Below, in pieces: positions 28,827 through 41,279 of a stretch of 64,000 bases of DNA. The notes under the pieces were generated by a model. It was not told the origin of the DNA. It saw only the letters and a program-made list of their open reading frames with translations, and ran no database searches. Each line of letters starts with the position of its first letter. Within the stretch, counting starts at the first letter, position 1. The stretch is from Okapia johnstoni (taxonomy: Eukaryota; Chordata; Mammalia; Artiodactyla; Giraffidae): assembly GCA_024291935.2 (NCBI GenBank), contig CM044320.1, positions 55,804,001 to 55,868,000 of the forward strand, written 5' to 3'. The position numbers were made by a program, and so were the translations under genes.

Positions 28827-30512
28827 TTCAGTCAGTTCAGTTGCTCAGTTGTATCCGACTCTTTGCGACACTATGGACTGCAGCATACCAGGCTTCCCTG
28901 TCCATCGCCAACTCCTGGAGCTTGCTCAAACTCATCGTCCATCGCATTGGTGATGCCGTCCAACCATCTCATCCTCTGTCGTCCCCTTCTCCTGCCCTCA
29001 ATCTTCCCCAGCATCAGGGTCTTTTCCAATGAGTCAGTTCTTCACATCAGGTGGTCAAAGTACTGGAGCTTCAGCTTCAGCATCAGTCCTTACAATGAAT
29101 ATTCAGGACTGATTTCCTTTAGGATCGACTGGTTGGATCTCCTTGCAGTCCAAGGGACTCTCAAGAGTCTTCAACACCACAGTTCACAAGCATCAATTCT
29201 TTGGCTCAGCTTTCTTTATAATCTAACTCTCACATCCATACAGGACTACTGGAAAAACCATAGCTTTGACTAGATGGACCTTTGTTGGCAAAGTAATGTC
29301 TCTGCTTTTTAATATGCTGTCTAGGTTGGTCACAGCTTTTCTTCCAAGGAGCAAGTGTCTTTTAATTTCATGGCTGCAGTCACCATCTGCAGTGATTCTG
29401 GAGCCCAAGAAGATAAAGCCTGTCACTGTTTCCATTGTTTCTCCATCTATTTGCCATGGAGTGATGGGATCGGATGCCATGATCTTAGTTTTCTGAATGC
29501 TAAGTTTTAAGCCAGCTTTTTCACTCTCTTTCACCTTCGTTAAAGAGGCTCTTTAGTTCCTCTTCACTTTCTGCCATAACGGTGGTGCCATCTGCATATC
29601 TGAGGTTATTGATATTTCTCCTGACAGTCTTGATTCCAGCTTGTGCTTCATCTAGCCTGTCATTTCGCATGATGTACCCTGCATATAAGTTCAATAAGCA
29701 AGGTGACAATATACAGCCTTGACATATTCTTTTCCCAATTTGGAACCAGTCTGTTGTTTCATGTCTGGTTCTAACCGTTGCTTCTTGACCTGCATACAGA
29801 TTTCTGAGGAGGCAGGTCAGGTGGTCTGGTATTCCCCTCTCTTCAAGAATTCCCAGTTTATTGTGATCCACACAGTCAAAGGCTTTAGCATAATCAATAA
29901 AGCAGAAGTAGATGTTTTTCTGGAACTCTCTTGCTTTTTCGATGATCCATCAGATGTTGGCAATTTGATCTCTGGTTCCTCTGCCTTTTCTAAATCCAGC
30001 TTGAATATCTGGAAGTTCATGCTTCACGTACTGTTGAAGCCTGGCCTGGAGAATTTTGAGCATTACTTTGCTGGCATGTGAGATGAGTGTAACCATGTGG
30101 TAGTTTGAACATTCTTTGGCATTGCCCTTCTTTGTGACTGGAATGAAAACTGACCTTTTCCAGTCCTGTGGCCACTGCTGAGTTTTCCAGATTTGCTGGC
30201 ATATTGAGTGCACCACTTTAACAGCATTATCTTTTAGGCTTTGAAATAGTTCAACTGGCATTCCATCACCTTCACTAGCTTTGTTTGTAGTGATGATTCC
30301 TAAAGCCCACGTGACTTCACATTCCAGGATGTCTGGGTCTAGGTGAGTGATGACAACATCGTGGTTATCTAGGTCATGAAGATCTTTTTTGTATAGTTCT
30401 GTGTATTCTTCCACCTCTTCTTAATATCTTCTGCTTCTGTTAGGTCCATACCATTTCTGTCCTTTATTGTGCCCATCTTTGCATGAAATGTTCCCTTGGT
30501 ATTTCTAATTTT
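28827..30512 (-). mobile_element. BovB LINE (RTE clade), 5'-truncated, decayed
   Basis: The minus strand encodes broken pieces of BovB reverse transcriptase. Recognisable blocks are QAGFRKGRGTRDQIANI, DHLTCLLRNLYAGQEATVRT and NNLRYADG. The catalytic YADD box reads YADG, and the frame is interrupted repeatedly by shifts and stops. Near 30000-29870 the frame changes between the finger and palm regions. The element lies in the same orientation as R3HDM2 transcription. It lacks the endonuclease half, so it is inactive. No clear target duplication was found. Confidence 0.95.
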
Positions 30513-30793
30513 ATAAATACCAATTTATAACTCTACAAAAATGTATAAATCTGTGAATTTCTCAGAACGCATAATTTTCATTTAATAGTCAAACACATAC
30601 TGAAGGCCTAGTATGTATCAGACACCATGCTAACTTCTGGAGGATACAGAGGCAAAAGACAGAAACCTTGTCAAAAAGGAACTCATAATTCTGCTGAAGA
30701 AGACAGATAAATGGACAATTACAATATAGGATATTAAATGCATTACAGAGGTACTCATGAAGTGCTATAGGAGTCCAAGTATCTAACTAAGAC

Positions 30794-31036
30794 CTGCTGC
30801 TGCTGCTGCTAAGTCTCTTCAGTCGTGTCCAACTCTGTGCAACCCCACAGACGACAGCCCACCAGGCTCCCCCATCCCTGGGATTCTTCAGGCAAGAACA
30901 CTGGAGTGGGTTGCCATTTCCTTCTCCAATGCATGAAAGTGAAAAGTGAAAGGGAAGTCGCTCAGTCATGTCCGACTCCTAGCGACCCCATGGACTGCAG
31001 CCCACCAGGCTCCTCTGTCCATGGGATTTTCCAGGC
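30794..31036 (-). mobile_element. Bov-A2 dimeric SINE, slightly truncated
   Basis: Two A-units in reverse are joined by GCATGAAAGTGAAAAGTGAA. The element begins with five CTG units and stops at TTTTCCAGGCC. Confidence 0.92.
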
Positions 31037-33304
31037 CTAGGGATTCACAAATTCACATGTTCATAAATAATGAGTGCCTGCAAGGAACTGTGTTGGGCCT
31101 TAGAGATACAATGATGAGACTAAACTGACGTGGTAGAGGCCAGGGAAGAATACCAGGAGGGCATTCTAGTTAGAGAAAGCATGTATAAAAGCATGCTTTC
31201 TCCAAACTTTTCAGCTCCAATTTATAAGAGGGACCAGGGAATCCATTAGGCTGAAGCATAGAATGCCAGAGGTGGATGGATAGCAGGCAAGGGGGCTAGG
31301 TCACAATATGCCATGCTGACAAATTTGGGACTTAGCCTAGGGCATGAAGAGACACAGAAAGTTTGAAGAGAATTAACACAATCAGATCGTTATTTCATAG
31401 CCATCTTTCTAAAGCAATATGGTAAATGAATCAGAGGGGATTACAAGTATAAAGGCAGAAAGCCTGGCTCAGTTCTTTAAAGGACCCACCTAAGAGTTTC
31501 AGTATTTGTTACATCAGGGCTTGCCCATTCTAAACTGAATCTCAGAACCTGTCTTACATAGCACTGTTTTCATGCCAAAGATGTTCTGAATTCCAGATGC
31601 TGATTCCAAGAATATGTCTCATACAGCACAAGTAATGAAAGTACCCTTTCCTCAAACTTTCCAGCTCCAATTCATAATATTCCAGAACAATATCTGGAAC
31701 TATCCAGCTCTAAAACAGGCACTCTCAGCATCAGTAAGATCCTTGGGGAGACATAAGACTGGAGGGGAAGGTAAGAGAAAGAGAAAAATTTTTAGTGTTA
31801 CTCAAGAGGAACACTGGTCGAGGGGAGAAGGCTTCTGAAGGGTGGCCAAAAATGAAGACTTTGTAGAAGAAGCAGGAGCTCCAGGAAATGGCAGCAGCAA
31901 CTCAACCTGCACTAGCAGCCACAAAAGGAGTCTGTGAGGGGAGGCAGGTTCCCTTCCCAGCCTCCCACACAACCTATCTGGACATACAGGTGAAGACATT
32001 CTTAAACCAAGTAAGCATCCGTAAGGCATATAAAACCTATAGTCATCCTTTCTTTTCTGTGTATCTTCAAGAACACGCAACAGGAGTTCAGAATACCACT
32101 TAAAATAGTCTCATGAGAACAGAATAACTTGGACCCAAAAGTTCATTTTATTATTATCGTCCATGTAACATGACAGCACATAATTAAATATTCAACACTT
32201 ATCTGTCCTGAGGATTTAAAATTCATAATTGGTATCAGTGGAAACTAGAAGTAGAGCTGCAACAGCGGCAGACTGTCTCCACAAACTCTGGAAGGATGGG
32301 TGGGGAATGACAACTCACATGCAAAAGATAATGGAAAGAAAAGCAGCCATGACAGAGATGTGGCAAACTCTAAGAGGAAAAACAGTAGAAAAAGCAGGCA
32401 GCTGGAGAACAAAATATTTCAGAGAGTTGTCTGATTTTAATTTAATTTATCCCTTCATGTTGTTGCTGTCTTAATCTTAAAGACAAGGCCTAGGTGAACT
32501 GGTTGTCAAGAAAAATCATGCTTCAAGTTTCCAAACCCTCAAAAATGTTATTGCTACTGATGTTTAAACTAACTAACTACAGTTAACAGTCTACCTCCTA
32601 GGCATATAATAAAGACCAGTCTCACCCCTGGGCAAGAAGGAAAGGATTTATGCCATTTAGGCTTGGATAACAGAGGAAACTAGTTGTAACCACAAGGAAG
32701 AGAACTGGAACAGGTAAGCTAGAGAAGGCTCAGAGTTTGGGCTGGCTGGGTACCAAAAAGGAGCCCTGGAAGAAGCTCGGCTGGCAATCTTCTGCCATCA
32801 TATCTGCACTGCGGTATGAATTTGGATGGAAAACAACATGGCAACCAAAGAATAAAATTCTTCTCATGCACATTTACCAAGTGGCAAGTTCAGAGACTAT
32901 TTCTGATCCAGAAAATACTGACTGCTTTAACACAACCAGAATATGAATTTAACACTGTGTAAAGCCAGGCAGTTCTCATTTTAAAAGTTTATTATAAGGC
33001 ATATTATGACATCAAATATCACTATATAGTTTGCTTTTTGATCATTAAAAAATATCAAAATGTAGCAAGAACCAGTGTTACTCAGGTCCTAACAGATTAG
33101 GGATTTCATTCTGTTTTCTATGAACTTCATTATGGACTCTATGACAAAAAGTGGAAGAGATATTTCTTGAGAGCTGAAGTTCGGCTTTTAGGGAGATTCA
33201 AATGTCTGTAAGTGACTGGCTTCCTATAGATCCCTAATACCACCCATAAGGACATTTCTGTTTTGCTGAAAAGAATGCACAAAGGATGCACTTCTAATCC
33301 TTAC

Positions 33305-33504
33305 CTGTGTCTCCTGACGCAAACTGGTATCTTCACTCTCTTTCTCAATTTCTTCCTTGCTTGGAGTCTTAGATATAAACTTGTTTTTGTTTACAGATTC
33401 TTCCACCAGCTTTTTTTCCGATTCTTTCATTATTTCCAGGGTCTCTTGAGTAGTGTTGCTGTTAGACATCTTCTTCAATAAAATACAGTAGCCTCTATGG
33501 ACTC
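33305..33504 (-). CDS. R3HDM2: R3HDM2 first coding exon (start codon plus 35 nt of 5' UTR)
   Basis: The start codon is at 33469-33467 and the exon codes residues 1-55, beginning MSNSNTTQETLEIMKESEKK and ending RQETQ. The acceptor is TTTTTTTAG|GAG at 33504 and the donor is CACAG|GTAAGG after 33305, phase 0. The context AAGATGT has an A at -3. The frame stays open upstream of this ATG to the exon edge, with no other in-frame ATG, so the start rests on the known family N terminus. The encoded segment is highly charged (Lys/Glu-rich) and probably disordered. An acceptor upstream of the ATG shows that at least one more 5' UTR exon lies at higher coordinates. Confidence 0.95.
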
Positions 33505-33685
33505 CTAAAAAAACATGAAATGCATTAAACAGGAGTTGTGCATCTATACTTAATACACTTACAAGATTAGTATTTCACACAGAAGCCTACAATAGCCTTC
33601 CTATAACCCAGTATAGGGTTCTTTGATAAATTTTGCCCCTAGATTATCTAATTTCATTTCATTTTTTTTTAAACTTTGGGGTGTG

Positions 33686-33850
33686 GTGTGTTAGTAGCTC
33701 AGTCGTGTCCAACTCTTTGCGACCCCATGGACTGACTGTAGCACCCGCCAGGCTCTTCTGTCCATGGAATTCTTCAGGCAAGAATAATGGAGTGGGTAGC
33801 CATTCCCTTCTCCAGGGGATCTTCCCGACCCAGGGATCAAATGCAGGTCT
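33686..33850 (-). mobile_element. Bov-tA SINE
   Basis: Reverse A-unit GCTCAGTCGTGTCCAACTCT through GATCTTCCCGACCCAGGGAT. The tRNA head is shortened. Confidence 0.88.
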
Positions 33851-33874
33851 CACATAAATTTCATATATTTAAAA

Positions 33875-34008
33875 TGTACTAGGAGAAGGAAATGGCAACC
33901 CACTCCAGCATTCTTGCCTGGAGAATACCATGGACAGAGGAGCCGGGCAGGCTATAGCCCATGGGGTCCTAACAATCAGACACAATTTAGTGACTAAACC
34001 ATCACCAC
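33875..34008 (+). mobile_element. Bov-A unit
   Basis: Forward A-unit AGGAGAAGGAAATGGCAACC to GACTAAACCATCACC. It lies head to head with the reverse Bov-tA just before it, so the pair forms a small inverted repeat. Confidence 0.85.
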
Positions 34009-34127
34009 AGGAATTTTCTGGCAGTCCGGTGATTAGGACTCCATAGTTTTACTGCTGAGGGCCCAGGTTCAATCCCCGGTGGGGAATTAAGATCCTGCAA
34101 GCCACGTGGTATAGCCAAAACCAAAAT
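34009..34127 (+). mobile_element. CHR-type tRNA-derived SINE
   Basis: AGGAATTTTCTGGCAGTCCG, then GGTTCAATCCCCGGTGGGGA and CAAGCCACGTGGTATAGCC. It directly abuts the preceding Bov-A unit. Confidence 0.82.
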
Positions 34128-34380
34128 GTACAATTTTATGAATTATGAAACGTGCATACATTTGTGAAACATCATCACAATCAAAATAATGGGCATATTA
34201 TAAAAGTTTCCTTCTGCTCCTTTATAAGCCTGTCCTTCCCTCTCCATATTCCCACCCAACCACTGTCACTACAGTTCTGTCTCCATTTTCTAGAATTTTA
34301 CATCATACATTACATGGATTCTTTTCCTCAGCATAATTATTTTGAGATTCACCAGGATTCAGTTCTAAAGCAATGCAGTA
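34128..34380 (+). repeat. Old L1 3'-region remnant
   Basis: TTTCTAGAATTTTACATCAT and CTCAGCATAATTATTTTGAG are typical of old mammalian L1 3' sequence. Boundaries are approximate. Confidence 0.5.
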
Positions 34381-35449
34381 TAAAGTCCCCTTGGTATTTT
34401 ATTTGCCCTCCCTTGTTCCCTCCAGAAATTTGCTCACATTTTCATCTTGAGCACATCACAGAGTTAACTCACCAGACACTCTTCAGAAAGGAGGAAAATA
34501 TAAAGCTCTATTCAATATCAGAGAAGATCACTCTTCTTTCCCAAGGGAGAACCCCTACAGCTACCACAAACCACAACACTGTTAACAACTTCAAGTGTCT
34601 CCTCCATCAAAAAGCAGCAAAATCAGACAATGTTTACAGAATTTTAAATTATTTCTTTTATCTTAAGCAAACTGAAAAGGTAAGAAGAGTTTGTAGTCAT
34701 TTGCTCTTCAGGAAGACTGGGTCTCTCCCTGGAGGAAGGGAGAATCTTTGCTTTGCTATTCACTATTTGAGTTCAGTCACTTTACTGCATCCCAAAGACA
34801 CAGAGATTTATACTGCAGGGGTGGCTAGCTCTTGTCACTTGCTATAGCTACCTGGGAAATCTTGTAATGAGGTCAACATAGTAATCTCAGCACATATTCA
34901 GAAAAAGAAGCTGATGCTCTATACAGAGATTCATGTTCTCAACAACTGTTGGAAGTCAAACATGCTTAGTTCCAACAATGGTTTATAATAGAGGCTTCTC
35001 CTTACATGGATTACTGACTGTACTTGAATCCTAAATAATTCTTTCCCCTCTTTAAAAAGATAAGAATGGAAACCCTCTCAGATGTCATGTCTCTTGGCAT
35101 GTGACCCTAGAAACTAAGCTAAACAAACAGAAGTGCTTCAAGAAAATTGTCATGCCAGACATTTTTTCCTCCTTCAAATCAGTTTCAAGGATAAGACCCA
35201 GAAGGTTCTTAAGAAGCATCTGTAACCTCAACCTGGCATAAATTAGTTCACAAGATTATTGCTTTGTTCACCTTTTGGTAGCTCCTGAGCAGCTGCCTGG
35301 AGACTTAGTTTATAAGGCCAGAATCACTCATACAATCAGTCATACAGTTTAATTTAAAGATGAGAAACACTGGAAGGTATTGACTACACAAGGAAAATGG
35401 CTGATATTTTATTTTTTACTTGATTCAGTGTCTGGAGATGTCTATAAAA

Positions 35450-35690
35450 AGACTTCCCTGGTGGTGCAGTGGTTAAGAATCCACCTTTCAATGCAGGGGA
35501 TGTGAGTTTGATCCCTGGTCAGAGAGTGAAAATCCCACATGCCATGGGGCACCTGAGCCCATGTGCCACAACTACTAAGCCCATGTACTCTGAAGCCCAT
35601 GTGCCACAACTCCAGAGAAGCCTGAGCACTGCAACAGAAGCTGCCGCACCACAACGAAGACCTAATGCAGCCAAACAATTTTTTTTTAAG
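35450..35690 (+). mobile_element. CHR-type SINE, long form
   Basis: ACTTCCCTGGTGGTGCAGTG head, CACATGCCATGGGGCACCTG and repeated CCCATGTGCCACAACT units, ending in a T-rich run after AGCCAAACAA. Confidence 0.85.
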
Positions 35691-36004
35691 TTATAACCTA
35701 CAGAGCTCATGGTCATTGGCTGCACATGGGAACTGCATACACACATATACTTGTCTTTTCTCTCCATGGATAAATCAAGCCTCAATTCTCTTCAGTCTGA
35801 AGGACAGTAAAACTTAGTACATCCCTTCTCTGTATCTCTTAGCTGGGAAACATCAATAAAGATGCGAATTGGAAGAATTCTTAGATACAACCTCATGCGA
35901 TCATCCCCATCCTCCCCAAAGAAGAGTTCCTTGGTGTGAGTTCCTGAGAGGAACTTTCTTTCTTCTAGAAAACTCCCAGGACAGGATCAACTCACCATTT
36001 TATA

Positions 36005-36211
36005 AATAGTCTTAACTTGTGACTCAGCTGGTAAAGAATCTGCCTAAAATGTGGGAGACCTGGGTTCCATCCATGGGTTGGGAAGACCCCCTGGAGAAGG
36101 GAAAGGCCATCCACTCCAGTATTCTGGCCTTGAGAATTCCATGGACTGTATATAGTCCATGGGTTCACAAAGAGTCGGACACAACTGAGCAATTTTCACT
36201 TTCACTTTTAC
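36005..36211 (+). mobile_element. Bov-tA1 SINE
   Basis: CTTAACTTGTGACTCAGCTG to GAGCAATTTTCACTTTCA; complete, moderately diverged. Confidence 0.9.
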
Positions 36212-36589
36212 TGTTGTATAGTTTCTCCCTATAGAAAGCTATGAACTGTTTCAATCCTGACCCTAAATCTGTCTTAAGAGTCAAACAAAATTAAGTTTAC
36301 TAATTTTGCCACATGATAGATCTTTAATAATTTTCTTTTTCAGGCTTAAATAACCTTAAACAGATTACTCTGTCAAGAAAGAAATGGTTAGAGGTGGAGA
36401 GTAGGGAAAACTGAATGAAGGTGGTCAAAAGGTACACACTTCTAGTGAAAAAATATGTAAGTACTGGAGATGTAATGACTATAGAGATAACGATAGTTAA
36501 CTGTATGGTATATTTTGAAGGTTGCTAAAAGAGTAGCTCCTAAAAGTTCTCATCAAAAGAAAAAAAATTTTTTGGCCTGGAATTGTATT

Positions 36590-36860
36590 TAATTGAATTT
36601 TAAAAATTTACTCAAGATAAATTAAGCACTTTGAAGTGAACAATTCAGTGGATTTAGTATATTCACAATGTTGTATAACTGTCACGTCTGTCTAGTTGCA
36701 AAAGATTTTCATCAGCCAAGAAGGAAACCGTCTATGAGGAAATGGATGTTAACTAAACTTATGGTAATCATTTCATAGTATATGTATGTGAAATTATTAA
36801 GCAGTACACTTTAAACTTATACAGAGCTATGTATCAATCTCAATAAAACTGAAAAAATGG
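36590..36860 (+). repeat. Old L1-type 3' remnant
   Basis: GTGAACAATTCAGTGGATTT, AGTATATTCACAATGTTGTA and CAGCCAAGAAGG are commonly seen in old L1 3' regions; family not assigned. Confidence 0.45.
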
Positions 36861-37426
36861 GAGAAAGTGGTATGGAAAAATGTAAAGTAGCAGTTGTTTC
36901 TTTTTCCAGGATGGGCTTCAATTACCAAACAGGTATATTGTCAAATCAGAATAATAACTTTGCAGTTCCTCTTTACATCTAAGGCAGAAAAGGCTCAACT
37001 GTCTGGACACCTGGACTAATAACTTCATGGTGTCCAAGCACTATTATTCAGTCAAAGCACTAATGAAAAAATTCAACTAAAAACAAAAAACAGTCTTTCA
37101 TAACAGCCACCTGTGGAATATGGTCACACATTTCAACTTAAGTTGTAGGGAGTCATATGGCTTCCTTCATTCATTGGGAAACAGGAAAACTTGAACTTTA
37201 GATTAAGACATCCATAAAATAGACAGTGATTAATGCACCCACTTTTAAGAATTTTGACAGTCATTTCCATTGAGACTATTGGCCTCTTAAAGATGTGTGT
37301 AAAACAAAGTAATTCTTACTCTAAGGAAAGAGGAAGCAGCAGAGGAAAAGTACAGTAGACCTTATACTGGCTGCCTATCCAAATCTCTTTCTCCCACACT
37401 TCTCTAGCCCAGATTTCCTCTTAGTG

Positions 37427-37565
37427 TTTGCCTTCCTCTGAGGACATGATCAGCGAAGGTGATCCTATCCTTGAGTCCTAAGAGGTGGATCCTAATTAGC
37501 TAGACTAATCGTGGTAATTCTGTTTTCTTTTGTCACTGGGTTGGGAAGGGACAAGTGACTCAATC
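37427..37565. repeat. Unnamed interspersed repeat, copy A
   Basis: It shares an ordered set of blocks with 38826-38965: CTTTCCTCTGAGGACA-like start, AGGTGGATC, AATCGTGGTAATTCTGTTT and GACTCAATCA-like end. I cannot name the family. Confidence 0.6.
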
Positions 37566-38699
37566 ATTACCAGCTAGACATGAAAGGACTTTGTTGGGTG
37601 GGTGGCTTTAAAGAAAGGCCATTGTATTAAAAAAAAAAGGCCACTAGAGAAATGGTTTTCTTCTGCTAAAGGTTGTCTTCTGTGTAGATGATGCCTGGAC
37701 TGCAACAACCTACCAACACACGGAGAAGGGTACATCAGAGAGAATAAGCTAGTAATGAGAGGAAGAGTGTTACTTACAATTCTAGAGTTAAGACCCATCA
37801 CAAGATACACGGAGCTCAAATCTGTATTACTTTGCTGGGGTTCTCTTTTGTTCTATAATTTTAACTACAGTCACTTCTAGCCCTGTAATCCTATGCAGAA
37901 GGCTCTCTTTATCTGTTGGGGCATAAGGATCGCTGGAAACAATTTTTTCTGGGCCAAAACAAAGCAAAAGTTGCAGCCAAGGAACAAGATAATTTATTAG
38001 CAGGAAGAAAGGAAGAAAAGAAAGAAAGGTCTTTAAAGAACAAAAATAAAGTCAGCAGATAAAGGTTAAAAGGCAAAGAAGCAATTTCCGCTGTGGATGG
38101 CTTATTCCAAGAAGAAAGGAACTATTTCATATATAACTTGACTAAAACAAAGCAAGACAGTAAGCTCCCAAGAGAGCCTAGATGTGTGCTTCCCCGCAAC
38201 CTATTTATGTACATTGTACATTTCACCCTGGCAAATAGCACAATTTTAAGGCAGAGTGTCTCCTGAGGACACTCAGTGGCTCAAAGCTGCACAGAGGGAC
38301 TGTCAGAAGCGAGGGGCAAGGAGAGGGAGTGAGGAAATAGGATGATACAGGAGAAGATGATTGGAAGCCAAGATTTGGCAATTTTTTTCAGGGAGAATAT
38401 TGCATATTCCCCATAAATTTTTTGACTGCCAAGGTAAGTACCTTCCAGAGCACAGAGAGATTATATATCCTTCCATCAACTCTATAAAAACCTTCTAGGC
38501 ATTGTGCCAAAAAGAATATATAGAGGATATTCAGAGATAGAAGGGCAATTTAATTTTCTTTCTTTTAATCTATGACCAGGTAGAGAGAATGCACGAAAGA
38601 AGAAAATAACTACAGGCTAAAAATTCTGACTTACTCTGTGGCAAAATCCCTATAAACTTTCTAATCCTTTTCTAATTTATACATCAACAGTAAGTTACT

Positions 38700-39310
38700 C
38701 CCAACTGATAGTCATATTGAAAAAATATTTAAAATCTAGGGGCTCAGGAGAATGAATAAAAAAATTGTGGTATATTCATGTAACAGAATACTATTCAACA
38801 ATTTAAAAAATTGGTATCTTTTGGTATCTGCTTTCCTCTGAGGACACATGATTAGGGAAGGTGACCCTATCCCTGAGCCCCTAGAAGGTGGATCAATCGT
38901 GGTAATTCTGTTTCTTTTTTGAGACTTGAGAAGAAATAACTGATTCAATCACCACTGACTCCACTGGCTATATACTGACATACACAAAAACATGCATGGA
39001 TTTCAAAACTGTATGGTAGGTAGAAGAAAGCAAATCTCTTTCCCTAAAAATATAGACTATGTAAATCCACTTACATGAATTTCAAGAACAGGCAAAACTA
39101 CTCGACAGTGGTTTAAATCAGCAAGGTTTGGGGGTAAAATACTGATTCAAAAGAGACATAAGGGATCCTTTAGGAGTGATGGAAATATTCTGCTTTGTTT
39201 GGGGTAGTGGTCACATGGGTGTCTAAATGTCAAAACTTAGTTATTAACTGAGTGCTTAATATTTGTGTATTTTACTGTATGTTATTTAAGCACATATACA
39301 CAAAGAGAAA
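38700..39310 (+). mobile_element. Old L1 3' end interrupted by repeat copy B
   Basis: The L1 3' motif AATTGTGGTATATTCATGTA runs to about 38820, and TGCATGGATTTCAAAACTGT resumes after 38965. The intervening 140 bases are copy B of the unnamed repeat. Confidence 0.6.
38826..38965. repeat. Unnamed interspersed repeat, copy B
   Basis: Same order of blocks as 37427-37565, with a 13-base gap where copy A has AATTAGCTAGAC. It sits inside an old L1 3' end. Confidence 0.6.
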
Positions 39311-39454
39311 AAAATGCCCTTAGGAGTCAAGACAGTGGGGACAAAATATTCATAGGTTTAAAATGACAGGTTAAAAACAAAACAAACTGTCCAGACACTC
39401 ATGATGGCTTGGCCTATTCATACACTCTGACACTGGAGTTAGGACAAAAGGAAA

Positions 39455-40130
39455 AACCATTAATGTTTATTGAGCATAATTATGAACCTGGTGACTTTAT
39501 GCACTTCAAATCATATCCACAAGAGTAGTTAAGGAATTTGCCCAAGGTCACACTACTACTAAATGACAGAATCAGACCTATGGTGCTGACACCAAAGTCC
39601 ACATTCTTTCTATGACTCTAATTACTGTTTCTATACATTACTTTAATCCTAACAAAACGTTAGGGTATTTTTCAGATGAAGAAACCAAAGCTCTGAGGAA
39701 TTAAATAACTTTCCCAAGTTAATACAATGAGGGGGCAAAGGCAAGATTCTAGCCTAGCTGTATCTGATCCCAAAACCAAAGTTCTAGGTGTCCCAAGGTA
39801 GACATTCACGAGTGTTCTGGGCCATGAAGTATGGGACGGAAGGAGTGCCCAGATCCAAGGTCTCCCTTGAGAGAGTGTTGGTGCGGGCCATATTTTGAGG
39901 CTTGCAAACTCTCCCATTTTTTGCCTCAATCTGAGTCACCTCTCAGGACTTTAAATTTTTTATAGTTTATAGAGAATATCTTGTTTGATTTTCTCAAGGT
40001 ATAAAATATCATCATTTAATAAATAAAATACATTGTTGAGGGCCATACAGTCTGTAAAAGAAGCTAGAATTCAAACCAGGTCTTCTTGATTCCAAAATCC
40101 CATGTTCTTTCCACTATAGTGTCTAAAGGA
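39455..40130 (-). repeat. Cluster of three MIR-like remnants
   Basis: Three reverse MIR cores follow one another at about 39455-39620 (GCCCAAGGTCACACTACTAC), 39635-39790 (CAGATGAAGAAACCAAAGC) and 39955-40130 (TGTTGAGGGCCATACAGTCT). All are diverged. Confidence 0.6.
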
Positions 40131-41279
40131 CAAAAAGCAAAAAAGTATTGGTAACTGTATGTCTGAAAAGGGAAATTGGTTCAACTGCCCTTGGGTCAAG
40201 GACAAGAAAGAAGGCTGTACTGAGTTATGAGAGATACAGGTCCAACCCTCCCTTCTCGTCAGAGAGAAAGCAGAATATGAGGGAGTAGAGTATAAAGTTC
40301 TTATGGAACATGTAAAGCTATAGCTATATGACAGTCACCAACTCTTTTAAAGATTTCAGAAGTCAAATAGCATAGGTTTCACTAGTACTAAGCCAATAAA
40401 AGCAACAACAACAACAACAACTGTGCCAATCCTCCAAGTCAGGGAAGCATGAGAAAACCATTCTATTCTATAAATGCAAAAAGATTCACTGGTGTGTAAG
40501 GGAGGCCACAGGAGTTGGCTGATGTTCACAGCAATTCCTTAGGCAAAGTAAAGAGAGAAACAAGATTAAAATGTTCTGAACATGTACTCTCTTTCTTTGC
40601 TCAGTATCTGTTATGGTTGAACTTGCCCCAAAATGAGAGCTGCAGGTGCTCTGATTAATGGACTGAAGTGTCAGTTGGGCTTCATTATAGTTTTATCGGC
40701 TTCTCTACATTCTTGGCCAAAAATGCCCTTTTATTTCCTTGAGCAAAATAGAACAAATCATATTTCTTCCTCTTTCAAACAAAAAGCAGCAGTGCTCCAA
40801 CAGTGGAACACCTCTACTACTTCCATTTTCTTTAGTTTTATCACAGCAATGCCACTATGTAGAAAATAACACAGAATTTTAGAAATGGAAAAGACTTTGA
40901 AAGTTCACATTGTCTTTTCCCACATCCTGGCAAAACTGTTCCCAACTAAACCCAGACAAGACATGCTAGGAAAGAAAACAAAAAAAATCACAATTTACCT
41001 ACTGCTTACGGCATTTCAAGATGCCTTCTCCTGCAAACCTAAACACCATGCAGCTAAGTGGGTATTGCCCACTGTGATGAAGTCAGAGGTCAATGTTACC
41101 ACCTACCAGGTGGAGAGGGCACCTAAGCCAACAATTTAGTTTTAAAATAATCTTTCAAAATCTAAAACTGAATGTGAGTTTGGCTAGAGAAATAAGGTAA
41201 GAACAATCTAATCTCACATGAAGGAACTGGAAAACTTTAAGAATCATTACTCCTTAAGCCTCCGTTACAAAGGAGAGCT

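Larger units (their letters stand above)
26869..33304. other. R3HDM2 first coding intron, repeat-rich
   Basis: This 6.4-kb intron holds a Bov-A2 dimer (27283-27570), old L1 sequence (about 28290-28820), a short BovB 3' end (28591-28664), a BovB LINE (28827-30512) and a second Bov-A2 (30794-31036). Stretches 27571-28280 and 31440-33300 show no gene or clear repeat; 30590-30790 and 31090-31440 resemble the same unnamed old repeat as 8600-9335. Confidence 0.6.

Noticed and set aside
34152..34847. 231-codon plus-strand open frame
   Set aside because: It starts in an old L1 remnant, has low-complexity His/Phe/Leu composition, no family resemblance and no splice or promoter context. Chance frame.
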